NCBI RefSeq assembly: GCF_027924665.1
Contig: NZ_AP027043.1
Coordinates: forward strand, 1,240,001 to 1,304,000
Direction: 5' to 3'
Length of the DNA: 64,000 nt
DNA from: Flavobacterium sp. GSB-24
Lineage (GTDB): Bacteria > Bacteroidota > Bacteroidia > Flavobacteriales > Flavobacteriaceae
In this document: positions 43,164 through 51,023 of the stretch, piece after piece
Layout: the number at the start of each line of letters is the position of its first letter
How positions within the stretch are numbered: the stretch's first letter is position 1
The notes under the pieces: generated by a model
Database searches by the model: none
What the model saw: only the letters and a program-made list of their open reading frames with translations
What the model was told of the DNA's origin: nothing
Position numbers and translations under genes: made by a program

Positions 43164-43946
43164 TTAAACCATTTCGGTTTTCATCACAATATCTTCTTCG
43201 ATTGCATTCCAAAGTCCGATACGTCTTTCTAGGGCTAGAATAGAAACTTCTTCTACTTCTTTCCATTTTTGAGCATCATCTTCGCATAATTCTGTAATCA
43301 TTTGCATGGCCATTGGTCCGTGTTCGTCGGCATCCAATTCGATATGTCTTTCAAAATAGTAAAGCAATTTTGTCAAATCGACTTCTGGAAGATTCTTTTG
43401 GAAATTTTTTAGGATTTCGGTAAACATACTCGGAATCAAATCTTCTCTTCCAAAAGTAAATGCAGCGGCAATTTGGTGTGGTTTTCCTTCTTCAATAACT
43501 CTGAAAGTAAAATCTAAGAAAGCTTTCACATTCGGGTGAAGCTGACTTTGTTTAATAGCAACAAATATATTGTGAAGCGAACTTACTTCTGATAGGAAAT
43601 TTAAAATACCAGTTGTGTCAGCGCCACAAGCTTCCATTGCTTCCAAATACATTTCGTAGTGACTTTGTCTTCTTCCGTCAAGCGTTAAATCTGTTTCTTC
43701 GGCAAGAACAATTTCATTAATTAAATAACGAGTTTCTGGATTTTTAGTAGCAAACCAAGGCGTTGTTGTGCAGGTAAGTTTGGCTTGTAAAGCTTTCAAT
43801 AACGACATAAAATCCCAAACAGCAAAAACATGACTTTCTAAAAAACTATGTAAGTCATCTATGTTCTGAATCTTATTATATAAAGAATGTTTTAACAGTT
43901 GGTCTTTTTGTGGTTGTATGCTTTTGTTTATTGCTTCAATATTCAT
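43164..43946 (-). CDS. DUF3050 family protein (heme-oxygenase-like fold)
   Basis: 260 residues, helical, with the DUF3050 pattern HSFLESHVFAVWDFMSLLKALQ and LVLAEETDLT-like segments; YFERHIELDADEHGPMA supplies acidic and His residues of the heme-oxygenase-like fold, possibly for metal binding. No signal peptide. It begins 92 bases downstream of the acyl-CoA dehydrogenase gene behind a terminator, so it is probably separately transcribed. Confidence 0.88.
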   Translation of the reverse strand: MNIEAINKSIQPQKDQLLKHSLYNKIQNIDDLHSFLESHVFAVWDFMSLLKALQAKLTCTTTPWFATKNPETRYLINEIVLAEETDLTLDGRRQSHYEMYLEAMEACGADTTGILNFLSEVSSLHNIFVAIKQSQLHPNVKAFLDFTFRVIEEGKPHQIAAAFTFGREDLIPSMFTEILKNFQKNLPEVDLTKLLYYFERHIELDADEHGPMAMQMITELCEDDAQKWKEVEEVSILALERRIGLWNAIEEDIVMKTEMV

Positions 43947-43973
43947 TTTTGGAAAAAATTTTGGTGCAAAGAT

Positions 43974-44003
43974 AAAAAGCTTCTTTGTTAGAAGAAGCTT
44001 TTT
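43974..44003 (-). terminator. Terminator of the acyl-CoA dehydrogenase gene
   Basis: AAAAAGCTTCTT and AAGAAGCTTTTT pair over 12 bases with a 6-base loop. On the minus strand it lies 35 bases after the acyl-CoA dehydrogenase stop. Confidence 0.8.
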
Positions 44004-44037
44004 AAATCGATTTTGTATATATTTTAATAGTTGTCTA

Positions 44038-45216
44038 CTATTTAAATGCTGGAATTCCAGTCACATCCATTCCAGTTATTAGTAAATGGATGTCATGAGT
44101 TCCTTCATAAGTAATTACACTTTCAAGATTCATCATGTGACGCATAATAGAGTATTCACCAGTGATTCCCATACCTCCAAGCATTTGTCTAGCTTCTCTT
44201 GCAATGGTAATTGCCATGTTAACATTATTACGTTTTGCCATCGAAATTTGTGCTGTAGTAGCTTTTCCTTCATTTCTTAAAACACCTAAACGCCAGGTTA
44301 ATAATTGCGCTTTTGTGATTTCAGTAATCATTTCGGCTAATTTCTTTTGCTGTAATTGAGTACCTCCAATTGGTTTTCCAAACTGAATTCTTTCTTTAGA
44401 ATATCTTAATGCCGTATCGTAACAGTCCATCGCTGCTCCGATTGCTCCCCAGGCAATTCCGTAACGAGCTGAATCTAAACAGCCAAGTGGAGCTCCTAAA
44501 CCAGATTTATTAGGTAAAAGATTTTCTTTAGGAACTTTTACGTTATCAAAAATCAACTCTCCAGTTGCAGATGCACGAAGCGACCATTTATTATGCGTTT
44601 CTGGAGTTGTAAAACCTTCCATTCCTCGTTCTACAATTAAACCATGAATTCTTCCTTCTTCATTTTTTGCCCAAACAATAGCAATATCAGCAAAAGGCGC
44701 ATTTGAGATCCACATTTTGGCACCATTTAAAAGATAATGATCTCCCATGTCTTTAAAATTGGTAATCATACTTCCAGGATCAGAACCGTGATCTGGTTCG
44801 GTCAAACCAAAACATCCTATAAATTCACCAGTTGCTAGCTTCGGAAGGTATTTCATTCGCTGTTCTTCATTACCATATTTCCAAATAGGATACATTACTA
44901 AAGAAGATTGAACAGATGAGGTAGATCTTACGCCAGAATCGCCTCTTTCAATTTCCTGCATGATTAAGCCGTAAGAGATTTGATCTAATCCCGCTCCGCC
45001 ATATTCTACAGGAATATAAGGTCCGAAACCGCCAATTTCTCCAAGTCCTTTAATAATTTGTTTAGGAAATTCTGCTTTTTGAGCATATTCTTCTATTATA
45101 GGAGAAACTTCCTTTTTTACCCATGCTCGAGCAGATTCTCGAACCAATTTATGTTCGTCGGTTAGTAAATCATCTAGGTTATAATAATCTGGAGATTGAA
45201 ATAAGTCTGGTTTCAT
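44038..45216 (-). CDS. Acyl-CoA dehydrogenase, glutaryl-CoA-dehydrogenase-like
   Basis: 392 residues. Typical FAD enzyme: GCFGLTEPDHGSDPGSM in the middle domain, SLRASATGELIFDNVKVP, and the catalytic Glu in ESVITYEGTHDIHLL near the C-terminus, as in GcdH. The position of that Glu and the short N-terminal ALL-helical part point to the GcdH group, which oxidises glutaryl-CoA in lysine/tryptophan breakdown; exact substrate not certain. ATG at 45216. Confidence 0.88.
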   Translation of the reverse strand: MKPDLFQSPDYYNLDDLLTDEHKLVRESARAWVKKEVSPIIEEYAQKAEFPKQIIKGLGEIGGFGPYIPVEYGGAGLDQISYGLIMQEIERGDSGVRSTSSVQSSLVMYPIWKYGNEEQRMKYLPKLATGEFIGCFGLTEPDHGSDPGSMITNFKDMGDHYLLNGAKMWISNAPFADIAIVWAKNEEGRIHGLIVERGMEGFTTPETHNKWSLRASATGELIFDNVKVPKENLLPNKSGLGAPLGCLDSARYGIAWGAIGAAMDCYDTALRYSKERIQFGKPIGGTQLQQKKLAEMITEITKAQLLTWRLGVLRNEGKATTAQISMAKRNNVNMAITIAREARQMLGGMGITGEYSIMRHMMNLESVITYEGTHDIHLLITGMDVTGIPAFK

Positions 45217-45381
45217 GTTTTTTAATTTTACTTAAACAAATTTACGTAATAAAAATATAACAAATAACGCTTAAATTGTTATATTTTTTTAAGGCAAAAA
45301 TAAAATTAATAGGAATTTGGCAAATTAATTGTAGTTTATTGATAATTTATAGACTATTTTTGAATACCAAAAACTAATTAA

Positions 45382-47157
45382 ATGAGGCTGATCATCTCTT
45401 TTTTATTTTTATTGATACTTAATACTACTGTGGCTCAACCTAAAAAAGAGCTTACTGAACAAGAGTATTTAGAATTGCAGGATAAAATTCGTTTCAGCAT
45501 GAACGGTAATTTTGATGAAGGACTTAAGTATGCTGCTGAATTACAAAAATCTAGTAATAATGAACATTTAGCTTTTGCTTATGGATCAGGATCTTATTTA
45601 TATCAACTAAAGAACAATAGAGCTAAGTGTGATGAATGGTATAAAAAAGCACTAGAATATTATAATAGAATTCCCGAATCTGTTCAAAAAATAAATCTTC
45701 GCGCCTACTTATATAATTATAGAGGATTAACGGAATGGAAAAGAAAAAATTTCAGTAATGCTTTAAGTAATTACCAGGAAGGAATAAAACTTTCTACCAA
45801 AACATTGGATGTTATACAGATCGTTAAGTTTAAAAGCAATATAGCTTTAGTTAATGAAGAAGTAGGGAATTATGAACTTGCTATTAGAAATCTAAGGCAG
45901 AATAGTATTTTTTTAGATAAAAATGAAAGTCTATACGAAAAAGATCAATTTCAAAATAGTAAAAGTAATATTTATACCAATTTAGGAAATGTCTATGAAG
46001 GCTATTTCATGAAAGCTCGAGGTAAATTATTTTTATTAGATTCTGCCGAATACTTTTATAAAAGAGCAATCAATTATTCGCAAAATTATTTAGACAATAA
46101 AATTACTTCTACTCTTAGTTTAGGAAATATTTATCTATACAAAAAAGATTTTAAAAATGCAGAAAGAACCTACTTCGATATTTCGATGTATGCTAAGCAA
46201 AATAATGATGATTATTATTATAGGATTGCAAATTATAATTTAGGAGACCTTTATCATTCATTAAAAAATTATGATAAAGCTTTGGTATTTTTAAAGAAGG
46301 TTGATTCTATGTCTGTTAAAGAAAAAAAAACAGATAGAATTTCTTTTCAGTCCAATTATCTTCAGGCTAAAATTTATAGTGCAAAAAATGAACCCGAATT
46401 AGCTTTCAAATATTCTAAAATGTATTTAGATTCTTATGAAAAGTACGAAGGAGAATTAAGAGAAGAAGCTTTAGAAGTCAATTACAAACTGGGTACGGCG
46501 AATCTTAGCGATGAGATGATAAGCATTCAGGAAAAGTATAAGTACGAGGTTTTATGGAATAAAGCCCTTAAAGTTTTATATGTTATTCTAGTTGTTGGAA
46601 TTGTGTTTTTCCTAATTAAAAATATTCGGGACAAAAATAAAGCACAGAAAAAAATGAATGCTTTAATTGAAGAATTTAAAGCTAATCTGGAGAAAAAAGA
46701 AATTGAAAAAGCTGAAATCGAAAAAGCAGCTGCAGAACAAAATATACTTGTTGAAACTCCAGAACTAGAAGATACATTACTTAAAAAGGAAAATGCAAAC
46801 CTTAGTATTGATGAAGCTAAAGAAAATAAAATTGTAGAAAAATTATTGGCACTAGAAGAAAAATTAGAATACCTAAATCCTGATTTTACATTGTCTTATG
46901 TTGCCAAAAAAATCAAAACTAATACAACTTATTTGTCTTATGTTGTAAATAAACGATTTGGTAAATCTTTTGGAGAATATTCTAATGAGTTAAAAATTAA
47001 TTATGTTATTAATCAAATGATTACAAACCACTTATATCGTAAATATTCAACACAGGCAATTGCAGAAAGTGTTGGGTTTAAGAATGCGGTTTCATTTGCA
47101 AAATCGTTTCGCAAAAGAACTGGAGTATCTCCAGCTCAATTTGCGAACAATATTTAA
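45382..47157 (+). CDS. TPR sensor with AraC-type HTH, membrane-anchored
   Basis: 591 residues. A signal peptide (MRLIISFLFLLILNTTVA) is followed by about 350 residues of TPR repeats (GNYELAIRNLRQN; KDFKNAERTYFDIS; KNYDKALVFLKKV), one TM helix at about 397-415 (VLYVILVVGIVFFLI), a coiled coil, and a C-terminal AraC HTH (TLSYVAKKIKTNTTYLSYVVNKRFGKSFGEYSNELK ... YSTQAIAESVGFKNAVSFAKSFRKRTGVSPAQF). The layout puts TPRs outside the cytoplasm and the HTH inside, a one-protein signal-transduction device common in flavobacteria. It converges on the tandem GG-leader peptide genes, with their first stop 11 bases away. Confidence 0.85.
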   Translation: MRLIISFLFLLILNTTVAQPKKELTEQEYLELQDKIRFSMNGNFDEGLKYAAELQKSSNNEHLAFAYGSGSYLYQLKNNRAKCDEWYKKALEYYNRIPESVQKINLRAYLYNYRGLTEWKRKNFSNALSNYQEGIKLSTKTLDVIQIVKFKSNIALVNEEVGNYELAIRNLRQNSIFLDKNESLYEKDQFQNSKSNIYTNLGNVYEGYFMKARGKLFLLDSAEYFYKRAINYSQNYLDNKITSTLSLGNIYLYKKDFKNAERTYFDISMYAKQNNDDYYYRIANYNLGDLYHSLKNYDKALVFLKKVDSMSVKEKKTDRISFQSNYLQAKIYSAKNEPELAFKYSKMYLDSYEKYEGELREEALEVNYKLGTANLSDEMISIQEKYKYEVLWNKALKVLYVILVVGIVFFLIKNIRDKNKAQKKMNALIEEFKANLEKKEIEKAEIEKAAAEQNILVETPELEDTLLKKENANLSIDEAKENKIVEKLLALEEKLEYLNPDFTLSYVAKKIKTNTTYLSYVVNKRFGKSFGEYSNELKINYVINQMITNHLYRKYSTQAIAESVGFKNAVSFAKSFRKRTGVSPAQFANNI

Positions 47158-47167
47158 AGCTGTACTA

Positions 47168-47314
47168 TTAACCATTTCCGTTTCCTCCAGTACCTTTAGC
47201 AGGATTGTTTTTTGGATCAACATCTTCTCCATCACCGCCTCGGATAATTTTTTGAGCTTCTTTATTTATTTTTTCTAATTGAAAGTCTTCAAATGTCAAT
47301 TTTATATTTTTCAT
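47168..47314 (-). CDS. GG-leader peptide A of tandem set (48 residues)
   Basis: Too short for standard gene calling. ATG at 47312-47314. Leader MKNIKLTFEDFQLEKINKEA followed by QKIIRGG (double-glycine site at residues 26-27), then a core rich in Asp and Asn and the tail PAKGTGGNGNG. No Cys or Ser; a single Thr. The four-member family conserves the leader and the KGTGGNGNG tail, and the cognate exporter is probably the C39 ABC transporter at 51073. Function unknown: signal, toxin or inhibitor. Confidence 0.8.
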   Translation of the reverse strand: MKNIKLTFEDFQLEKINKEAQKIIRGGDGEDVDPKNNPAKGTGGNGNG

Positions 47315-47357
47315 GTCGTATGTTTTTTAATTATTATTTACACTATTATAAATGAGA

Positions 47358-47504
47358 TTAACCATTTCCGTTTCCTCCAGTACCTTTAGCTGGATTGTTC
47401 TGCGGATCGACATCTTCTCCATCACCGCCTTTTATAACTTTTTGAGCTTCTTTATTTATTTTTTCTAATTGAAAATCTTTAATTGCCAATTTTATATTTT
47501 TCAT
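47358..47504 (-). CDS. GG-leader peptide B of tandem set (48 residues)
   Basis: ATG at 47502-47504. Leader MKNIKLAIKDFQLEKINKEA, then QKVIKGG and a core with GEDVDPQNNPAKG and the shared tail. Differs from peptide A at a handful of positions, mostly in the leader. 43 bases separate it from peptide A. Confidence 0.8.
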   Translation of the reverse strand: MKNIKLAIKDFQLEKINKEAQKVIKGGDGEDVDPQNNPAKGTGGNGNG

Positions 47505-47548
47505 GTCGTATGTTTTTTAATTATTATTTACACTATTATAAATGAGAG

Positions 47549-47695
47549 TTAACCATTTCCGTTTCCTCCAGTACCTTTAGCTGGATTGTTCTGCGGATCC
47601 ACAGATTCTCCATCACCGCCTTTTATAACTTTTTGTGCTTCTGTGCTTATTTTTTCTATTTCAAAATCTTTGATTTTCAGTGAATTATTTTTCAT
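47549..47695 (-). CDS. GG-leader peptide C of tandem set (48 residues)
   Basis: ATG at 47693-47695. Leader begins MKNNSLKIKDFEIEKISTEA and continues QKVIKGG; the core GESVDPQNNPAKG ends in the conserved tail. More diverged in the leader than A and B but same length. The GG site and tail are conserved, which is evidence of selection on the protein. Confidence 0.8.
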   Translation of the reverse strand: MKNNSLKIKDFEIEKISTEAQKVIKGGDGESVDPQNNPAKGTGGNGNG

Positions 47696-47758
47696 GTTTC
47701 TTTTTTTTTGGATTGCTTTTTATACTATTTACTATGTGTTTTAATTTTGTAGAAAGAA

Positions 47759-47917
47759 TTAACCATTTCCGTTTCCTCCAGTACCTTTTACAGGATTGTT
47801 TGTGTCAGTAGGTGGTGGTGTTTGGCTGTCATTACCTCCGCCTTTAATAGCTTGCTGTTGTTGTTTAGAAATTGTTTCTGTTTCAAAATTTTCTAATGTG
47901 AATGCTGAATTTTTCAT
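47759..47917 (-). CDS. GG-leader peptide D of tandem set (52 residues)
   Basis: ATG at 47915-47917. Leader MKNSAFTLENFETETISKQ continues with a Gln run and AIKGG (GG at 26-27), then GGNDSQTPPPTDTNNPVKG and the shared tail. The core has four more residues than the others and a Pro-Thr-rich insert. It is the first gene of the set in the direction of transcription. Confidence 0.78.
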   Translation of the reverse strand: MKNSAFTLENFETETISKQQQQAIKGGGNDSQTPPPTDTNNPVKGTGGNGNG

Positions 47918-48503
47918 GTCTTTTAATTTTTTTTGGATTTAAATTTAATACGATTAATCTTTCATAAAATTTTTAAGCAATTTTGTCATATTGCGATGAA
48001 AAAGCGCTAAAAATTGGTTTACGTTAAGAATTTTGGGTTGTTATTTTACTTAAAAAAAGCAATAAAATTGAACTTTATTTATAAGTTAAATCTTGTCAAA
48101 TTATTTTTAAGCATTGCTTTTTTGGGGGGATTTTTGCTGCGAATTTGAGGTTGATTTTAGACTTTTTTTGAGTCATTTTAATCTCTTCTATTTTGTTTTT
48201 TCTTCTTCAAAACCATTCGATTTTGATACCATGTTTTTCATGTTTTTCGGTATTTAGATTATTGCTTTTCCAAAACTAGGCAAAAAGTAAAGCCGTTAAT
48301 CGAAAATAGCCTTTCTGAGCTTTTTATACTAGATAATCAATCATAATATATTGTTTTACAGTAATTTATGTTGTGTACTATACTTGGTATAATTTATAAA
48401 TTGTATGTGGTATAATTAATAAATTGTATATATGCATGCGATTTTTATCAATAAAAACTACAATATTTGCAGTGTAATTATGATTTAAAAACGATCAAAA
48501 GCG
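47918..48503. other. 586-bp divergent intergenic region of the peptide locus
   Basis: No full gene is seen. It must hold promoters for the tandem peptides (leftward) and the VKOR operon (rightward). It contains a short leader-like relic frame (48188-48241, minus strand), and near the right end two direct repeats (48386-48429). A TAnnTTTG-like AATATTTG near 48462 is a weak candidate for the rightward -7 box. Confidence 0.6.
48386..48429 (+). promoter_or_regulatory. Direct repeat, possible activator site
   Basis: GGTATAATTTATAAATTGTAT (48386-48406; 21 bases, one difference from the copy at 48409-48429) repeated with a 23-bp period, about two helical turns. It lies some 33-76 bases upstream of the candidate -7 box of the VKOR operon. 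Confidence 0.5.
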
Positions 48504-50060
48504 ATGTTGAAACTGGTCCAAAAATTTCTACAAATTAATCGATACTCAGATATAAAAAATGAGTTCAAGGATCTGTTTTTGTCTCATCCCAATTATCCGA
48601 GTTTATTTGCGATTACAGATTCATTCGATTTGCTTTCTGTAGAGAATGCAGCAGTAAGAGTTTCGAAAGAGCAAATTGTAGATTTACCGTCTAATTTTTT
48701 GGCGTATTTTAAAGATGAATTGATATTGGTTGAAAAGACTAAAAGTGGTGTTCGAATTACGACTAACAAAAAAGGAACTCAAAAGTTATCTTATGATAAA
48801 TTTCTTTTGGACTGGAATGGAGTAATTGTTGCTATTGAGCCAAATAATGTAGTTTCGAGAGATAATTTAAAAGTAGAATATAATTGGTTAAAATATTTTC
48901 TGCCTCTTGCCCTTCTTACAGGATTATCTTTTTTCTATAACGGCTTTGATTTATTTAGTACTATTTTTTTAGTAACATCAATATTGGGTTTAATCGTGAG
49001 CATATTTATTGTTCAGGAGAAATGGGGTGTTAAAAACACTGTAATTTCAAAATTTTGTAATTTAAGTTCTAACTCTTCTTGTCACTCAGTAATTAGTTTT
49101 AATGACGATATAGCAAATAGATGGTTGAGTTTTTCAGATTTACCATTGCTTTTCTTTAGTTCAAGCATTATTGCAATTTTGGTACAGCCATTGAGTTCAG
49201 CAGTTTTTGTTGGGTTTTTAAGTCTGTTGGCAATTCCAGTAGTAGTTTGTTCTATTTGGATTCAGAAATTTGAAATTCAAAAATGGTGTGTTATGTGTTT
49301 AGCAGTATCATTTTTAATTGTAGTTCAAAGTGTTTTATGGTTTTCATCAGACCTATTTACATTGAGCTTTAGTTTAAGTGCTATTTTTCCTTATGTATTT
49401 TCTTTATTGCTTTTAATCCCGATTTGGGCAACAGTTAAAGTGATGATTAGAAAAATGCTTGATAATGAAAGTTCATTAAAAGAACTTAAAAAGTTCAAAA
49501 GAAATTATTCTTTATTAAACTTCTTGTCTAAGAAAGTAAAATACACAAAAGGATTTGAAGATTTAAGAGGGTTGAACTTTGGAAATAAAAATGCAGCCGT
49601 AAAGCTTTCTATTATACTAAGCCCAAGCTGCGGACACTGTTATAAAACTTTTCAGGAAGCTTTTGATTTAGTATTGAAGTTTCCAGATAAAATATATTTG
49701 AACGTTCTTTTTAATATTAATCCAGAAAACAACGACAATCCTTATAAGGCAGTTGTTGAAAGACTTTTAACTATTAATAGAACAACGCCTGGAAAAACAG
49801 TAGAGGCAATTTCTGATTGGTACATTAAGAGAATGGTTCATAAAAAATGGCTTAAAAAATGGCCTGTTGAGTCAGTGAGTATGATGATTAGTCAGGAAAT
49901 TCAAAAACAATATGATTGGTGTTCAATGAATAATTTTAATTACACACCAGTTAAAATTGTAAACGAAAGGTTATTTCCAAATGAATATGAGCTGAATGAG
50001 TTAAAATACTTCTTGAACGATTTTGTCGATGAAGTTCAAATTTTAGAAAAAACAGCATAA
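48504..50060 (+). CDS. VKOR-thioredoxin fusion with degenerate C39-like N-terminus
   Basis: 518 residues. The first 115 residues resemble a C39 peptidase fold (HPNYPSLFAITDSFDLL ... LSYDKFLLDWNGVIVAIEPNN) but lack the catalytic Cys and His. About four or five TM helices of a VKOR domain follow, with redox Cys in SNSSCHSV and KWCVMCLAV (CxxC). A soluble thioredoxin-like domain with SPSCGHCYKTF (CGHC) at about residues 372-380 ends the protein. VKOR oxidises a Trx-like partner using quinone and so makes disulfides. It heads a run with three Cys-containing peptide genes and the C39 exporter. I infer it oxidises the exported peptides; the inactive C39-like part may bind their leaders. Confidence 0.88.
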   Translation: MLKLVQKFLQINRYSDIKNEFKDLFLSHPNYPSLFAITDSFDLLSVENAAVRVSKEQIVDLPSNFLAYFKDELILVEKTKSGVRITTNKKGTQKLSYDKFLLDWNGVIVAIEPNNVVSRDNLKVEYNWLKYFLPLALLTGLSFFYNGFDLFSTIFLVTSILGLIVSIFIVQEKWGVKNTVISKFCNLSSNSSCHSVISFNDDIANRWLSFSDLPLLFFSSSIIAILVQPLSSAVFVGFLSLLAIPVVVCSIWIQKFEIQKWCVMCLAVSFLIVVQSVLWFSSDLFTLSFSLSAIFPYVFSLLLLIPIWATVKVMIRKMLDNESSLKELKKFKRNYSLLNFLSKKVKYTKGFEDLRGLNFGNKNAAVKLSIILSPSCGHCYKTFQEAFDLVLKFPDKIYLNVLFNINPENNDNPYKAVVERLLTINRTTPGKTVEAISDWYIKRMVHKKWLKKWPVESVSMMISQEIQKQYDWCSMNNFNYTPVKIVNERLFPNEYELNELKYFLNDFVDEVQILEKTA

Positions 50061-50118
50061 AGTGAAAACAGAATTTAAACTGTTTAAATAGAAATAATAA
50101 CCCCTAAAACCTGCAGTT

Positions 50119-50301
50119 ATGTTAAAGAATATTTTGAAGTTGAAAGGTGCAGTAGAATTATCTGCTAATGAGCAAAAAACAATAAACGGAAGTAACGCTC
50201 CTATTTGTGATGACGGATTTAAAGCTAAAAGATGTACAGAATTTGGAACAGTATCATCATATTGGGATTGTGTGCCAAATAATTATGTCGGAAGCTGTTA
50301 A
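50119..50301 (+). CDS. GG-leader-type Cys peptide 1 (60 residues)
   Basis: ATG at 50119. Leader MLKNILKLKGAVELSANEQK followed by TINGS, a double-glycine-type site (G-S). The predicted core NAPICDDGFKAKRC ... SYWDCVPNNYVGSC has four Cys, which could form two disulfides. The leader family (MLKxILxL-x-EQK-xI) recurs in the next two genes. It starts 58 bases after the VKOR gene. Confidence 0.8.
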   Translation: MLKNILKLKGAVELSANEQKTINGSNAPICDDGFKAKRCTEFGTVSSYWDCVPNNYVGSC

Positions 50302-50369
50302 GGAAATTTTTAAGCATCAAGTTTTTTACAGATTTGAGGCTTATACCCAGAAAACGTAAATAACCAATT

Positions 50370-50504
50370 ATGTTAGAAAAGATTTTAAAAAGTAAAGAAA
50401 CTAAAAAGCTGACAAAAAAAGAGCAGAAAAACATTTTGGCAGGTGAATATGCACTAGAACCAAATTGTAATAATCCTGCTGACGAAAAATATTATGCTTG
50501 CTAA
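50370..50504 (+). CDS. GG-leader-type Cys peptide 2 (44 residues)
   Basis: ATG at 50370, too short for usual gene callers. Leader MLEKILKSKETKKLTKKEQK then NILAG (A-G site) and a 19-residue core EYALEPNCNNPADEKYYAC with two Cys. The same leader pattern as peptides 1 and 3 shows it is real. Spacing of 68 bases after peptide 1. Confidence 0.75.
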   Translation: MLEKILKSKETKKLTKKEQKNILAGEYALEPNCNNPADEKYYAC

Positions 50505-50517
50505 TTTGAATATTTAA

Positions 50518-50550
50518 ATAGTAACAGAGACCAAAAAACTCTGTTACTAT
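50518..50550 (+). terminator. 12-bp perfect hairpin between peptide genes 2 and 3
   Basis: ATAGTAACAGAG pairs perfectly with CTCTGTTACTAT around a 9-base loop (ACCAAAAAA). No T run follows, so it is more likely an RNA-stability, attenuation or processing hairpin than a strong terminator. Peptide 3 begins 18 bases later. Confidence 0.55.
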
Positions 50551-50567
50551 TAAAAATGAGATTAAAG

Positions 50568-50759
50568 ATGTTAAAGAAAATTTTAAATCTGAACGGTGCT
50601 CAAAGTATTAATAAAAATGAGCAGAAAACCATGAGAGGAGGAATTCCTGAGTGCTGGATTTATGCCTTAGAAGCTGGATGCATTTTAATTTCATCAGACG
50701 AAACTTGTCCTTTAAATACCACATCAGGTATTTGCGATACAAGTCGTCTTTGTTGTTGA
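50568..50759 (+). CDS. GG-leader Cys-rich peptide 3 (63 residues)
   Basis: ATG at 50568 (MLKKILNLNGAQSINKNEQK then TMRGG); an upstream ATG at 50556 would add four residues and lose the family pattern. The core IPECWIYALEAGCILISSD ... CDTSRLCC has six Cys, including a terminal CC pair. It is the longest of the three and the most likely to be strongly disulfide-bonded. Confidence 0.8.
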   Translation: MLKKILNLNGAQSINKNEQKTMRGGIPECWIYALEAGCILISSDETCPLNTTSGICDTSRLCC

Positions 50760-50900
50760 TTTTTTTAACTTTTTTAGAAGTAATACGATATAGCCTTATT
50801 TAGAATTTAGTCATGTTTTTTTTGAATGTATAGGCGCTCGATCGTGGAACATTGAGCAAATTCTCAGTATTGATGATTGGTACTGGGATTCTTAGGAGTT

Positions 50901-50942
50901 GGCCGCTGTGTTAATTTTAATTGGTTAGGGTAAACCGCGGCC
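50901..50942 (+). ncRNA. Possible structured RNA element
   Basis: GGCCGC closes on GCGGCC; inside are a TTAATTTTAA palindrome and GGTT-AGGGTA-AACC. Taken together this could be a three-way junction. Low confidence; it might instead be a decayed peptide gene. Confidence 0.3.
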
Positions 50943-50990
50943 ATGTCCTAAAGAAATTGTGTTACTGGTAATTTTGTTTTTAAATACCCA

Positions 50991-51023
50991 AACAGAGAAG
51001 ATTTATATCTTCTCTGTTTTTTT
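50991..51023 (+). terminator. Rho-independent terminator before the ABC exporter
   Basis: AACAGAGAAGAT (50991-51002) pairs with ATCTTCTCTGTT (51007-51018), 12 perfect base pairs with a 4-base loop and a T run. It probably ends the VKOR-peptide transcript, so the exporter may have its own promoter or lie under attenuation. Confidence 0.85.

Larger units (their letters stand above)
47168..47548 (-). repeat. Tandem duplication units of the peptide genes
   Basis: Units A (47168-47357) and B (47358-47548) are about 190 bases each. Their coding parts are nearly identical, and their upstream spacers (TCATGTCGTATGTTTTTT onward) match base for base for some 45 bases, so they arose by recent duplication. 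Units C and D are older and more diverged. Confidence 0.85.

Noticed and set aside
47168..47917. CRISPR array
   Set aside because: The repeats are about 190 bp with protein-coding conservation, not 25-40 bp repeats with unique spacers.
50813..50920. A fourth Cys peptide gene after peptide 3
   Set aside because: All short frames stop early and none carries the MLKxIL leader.
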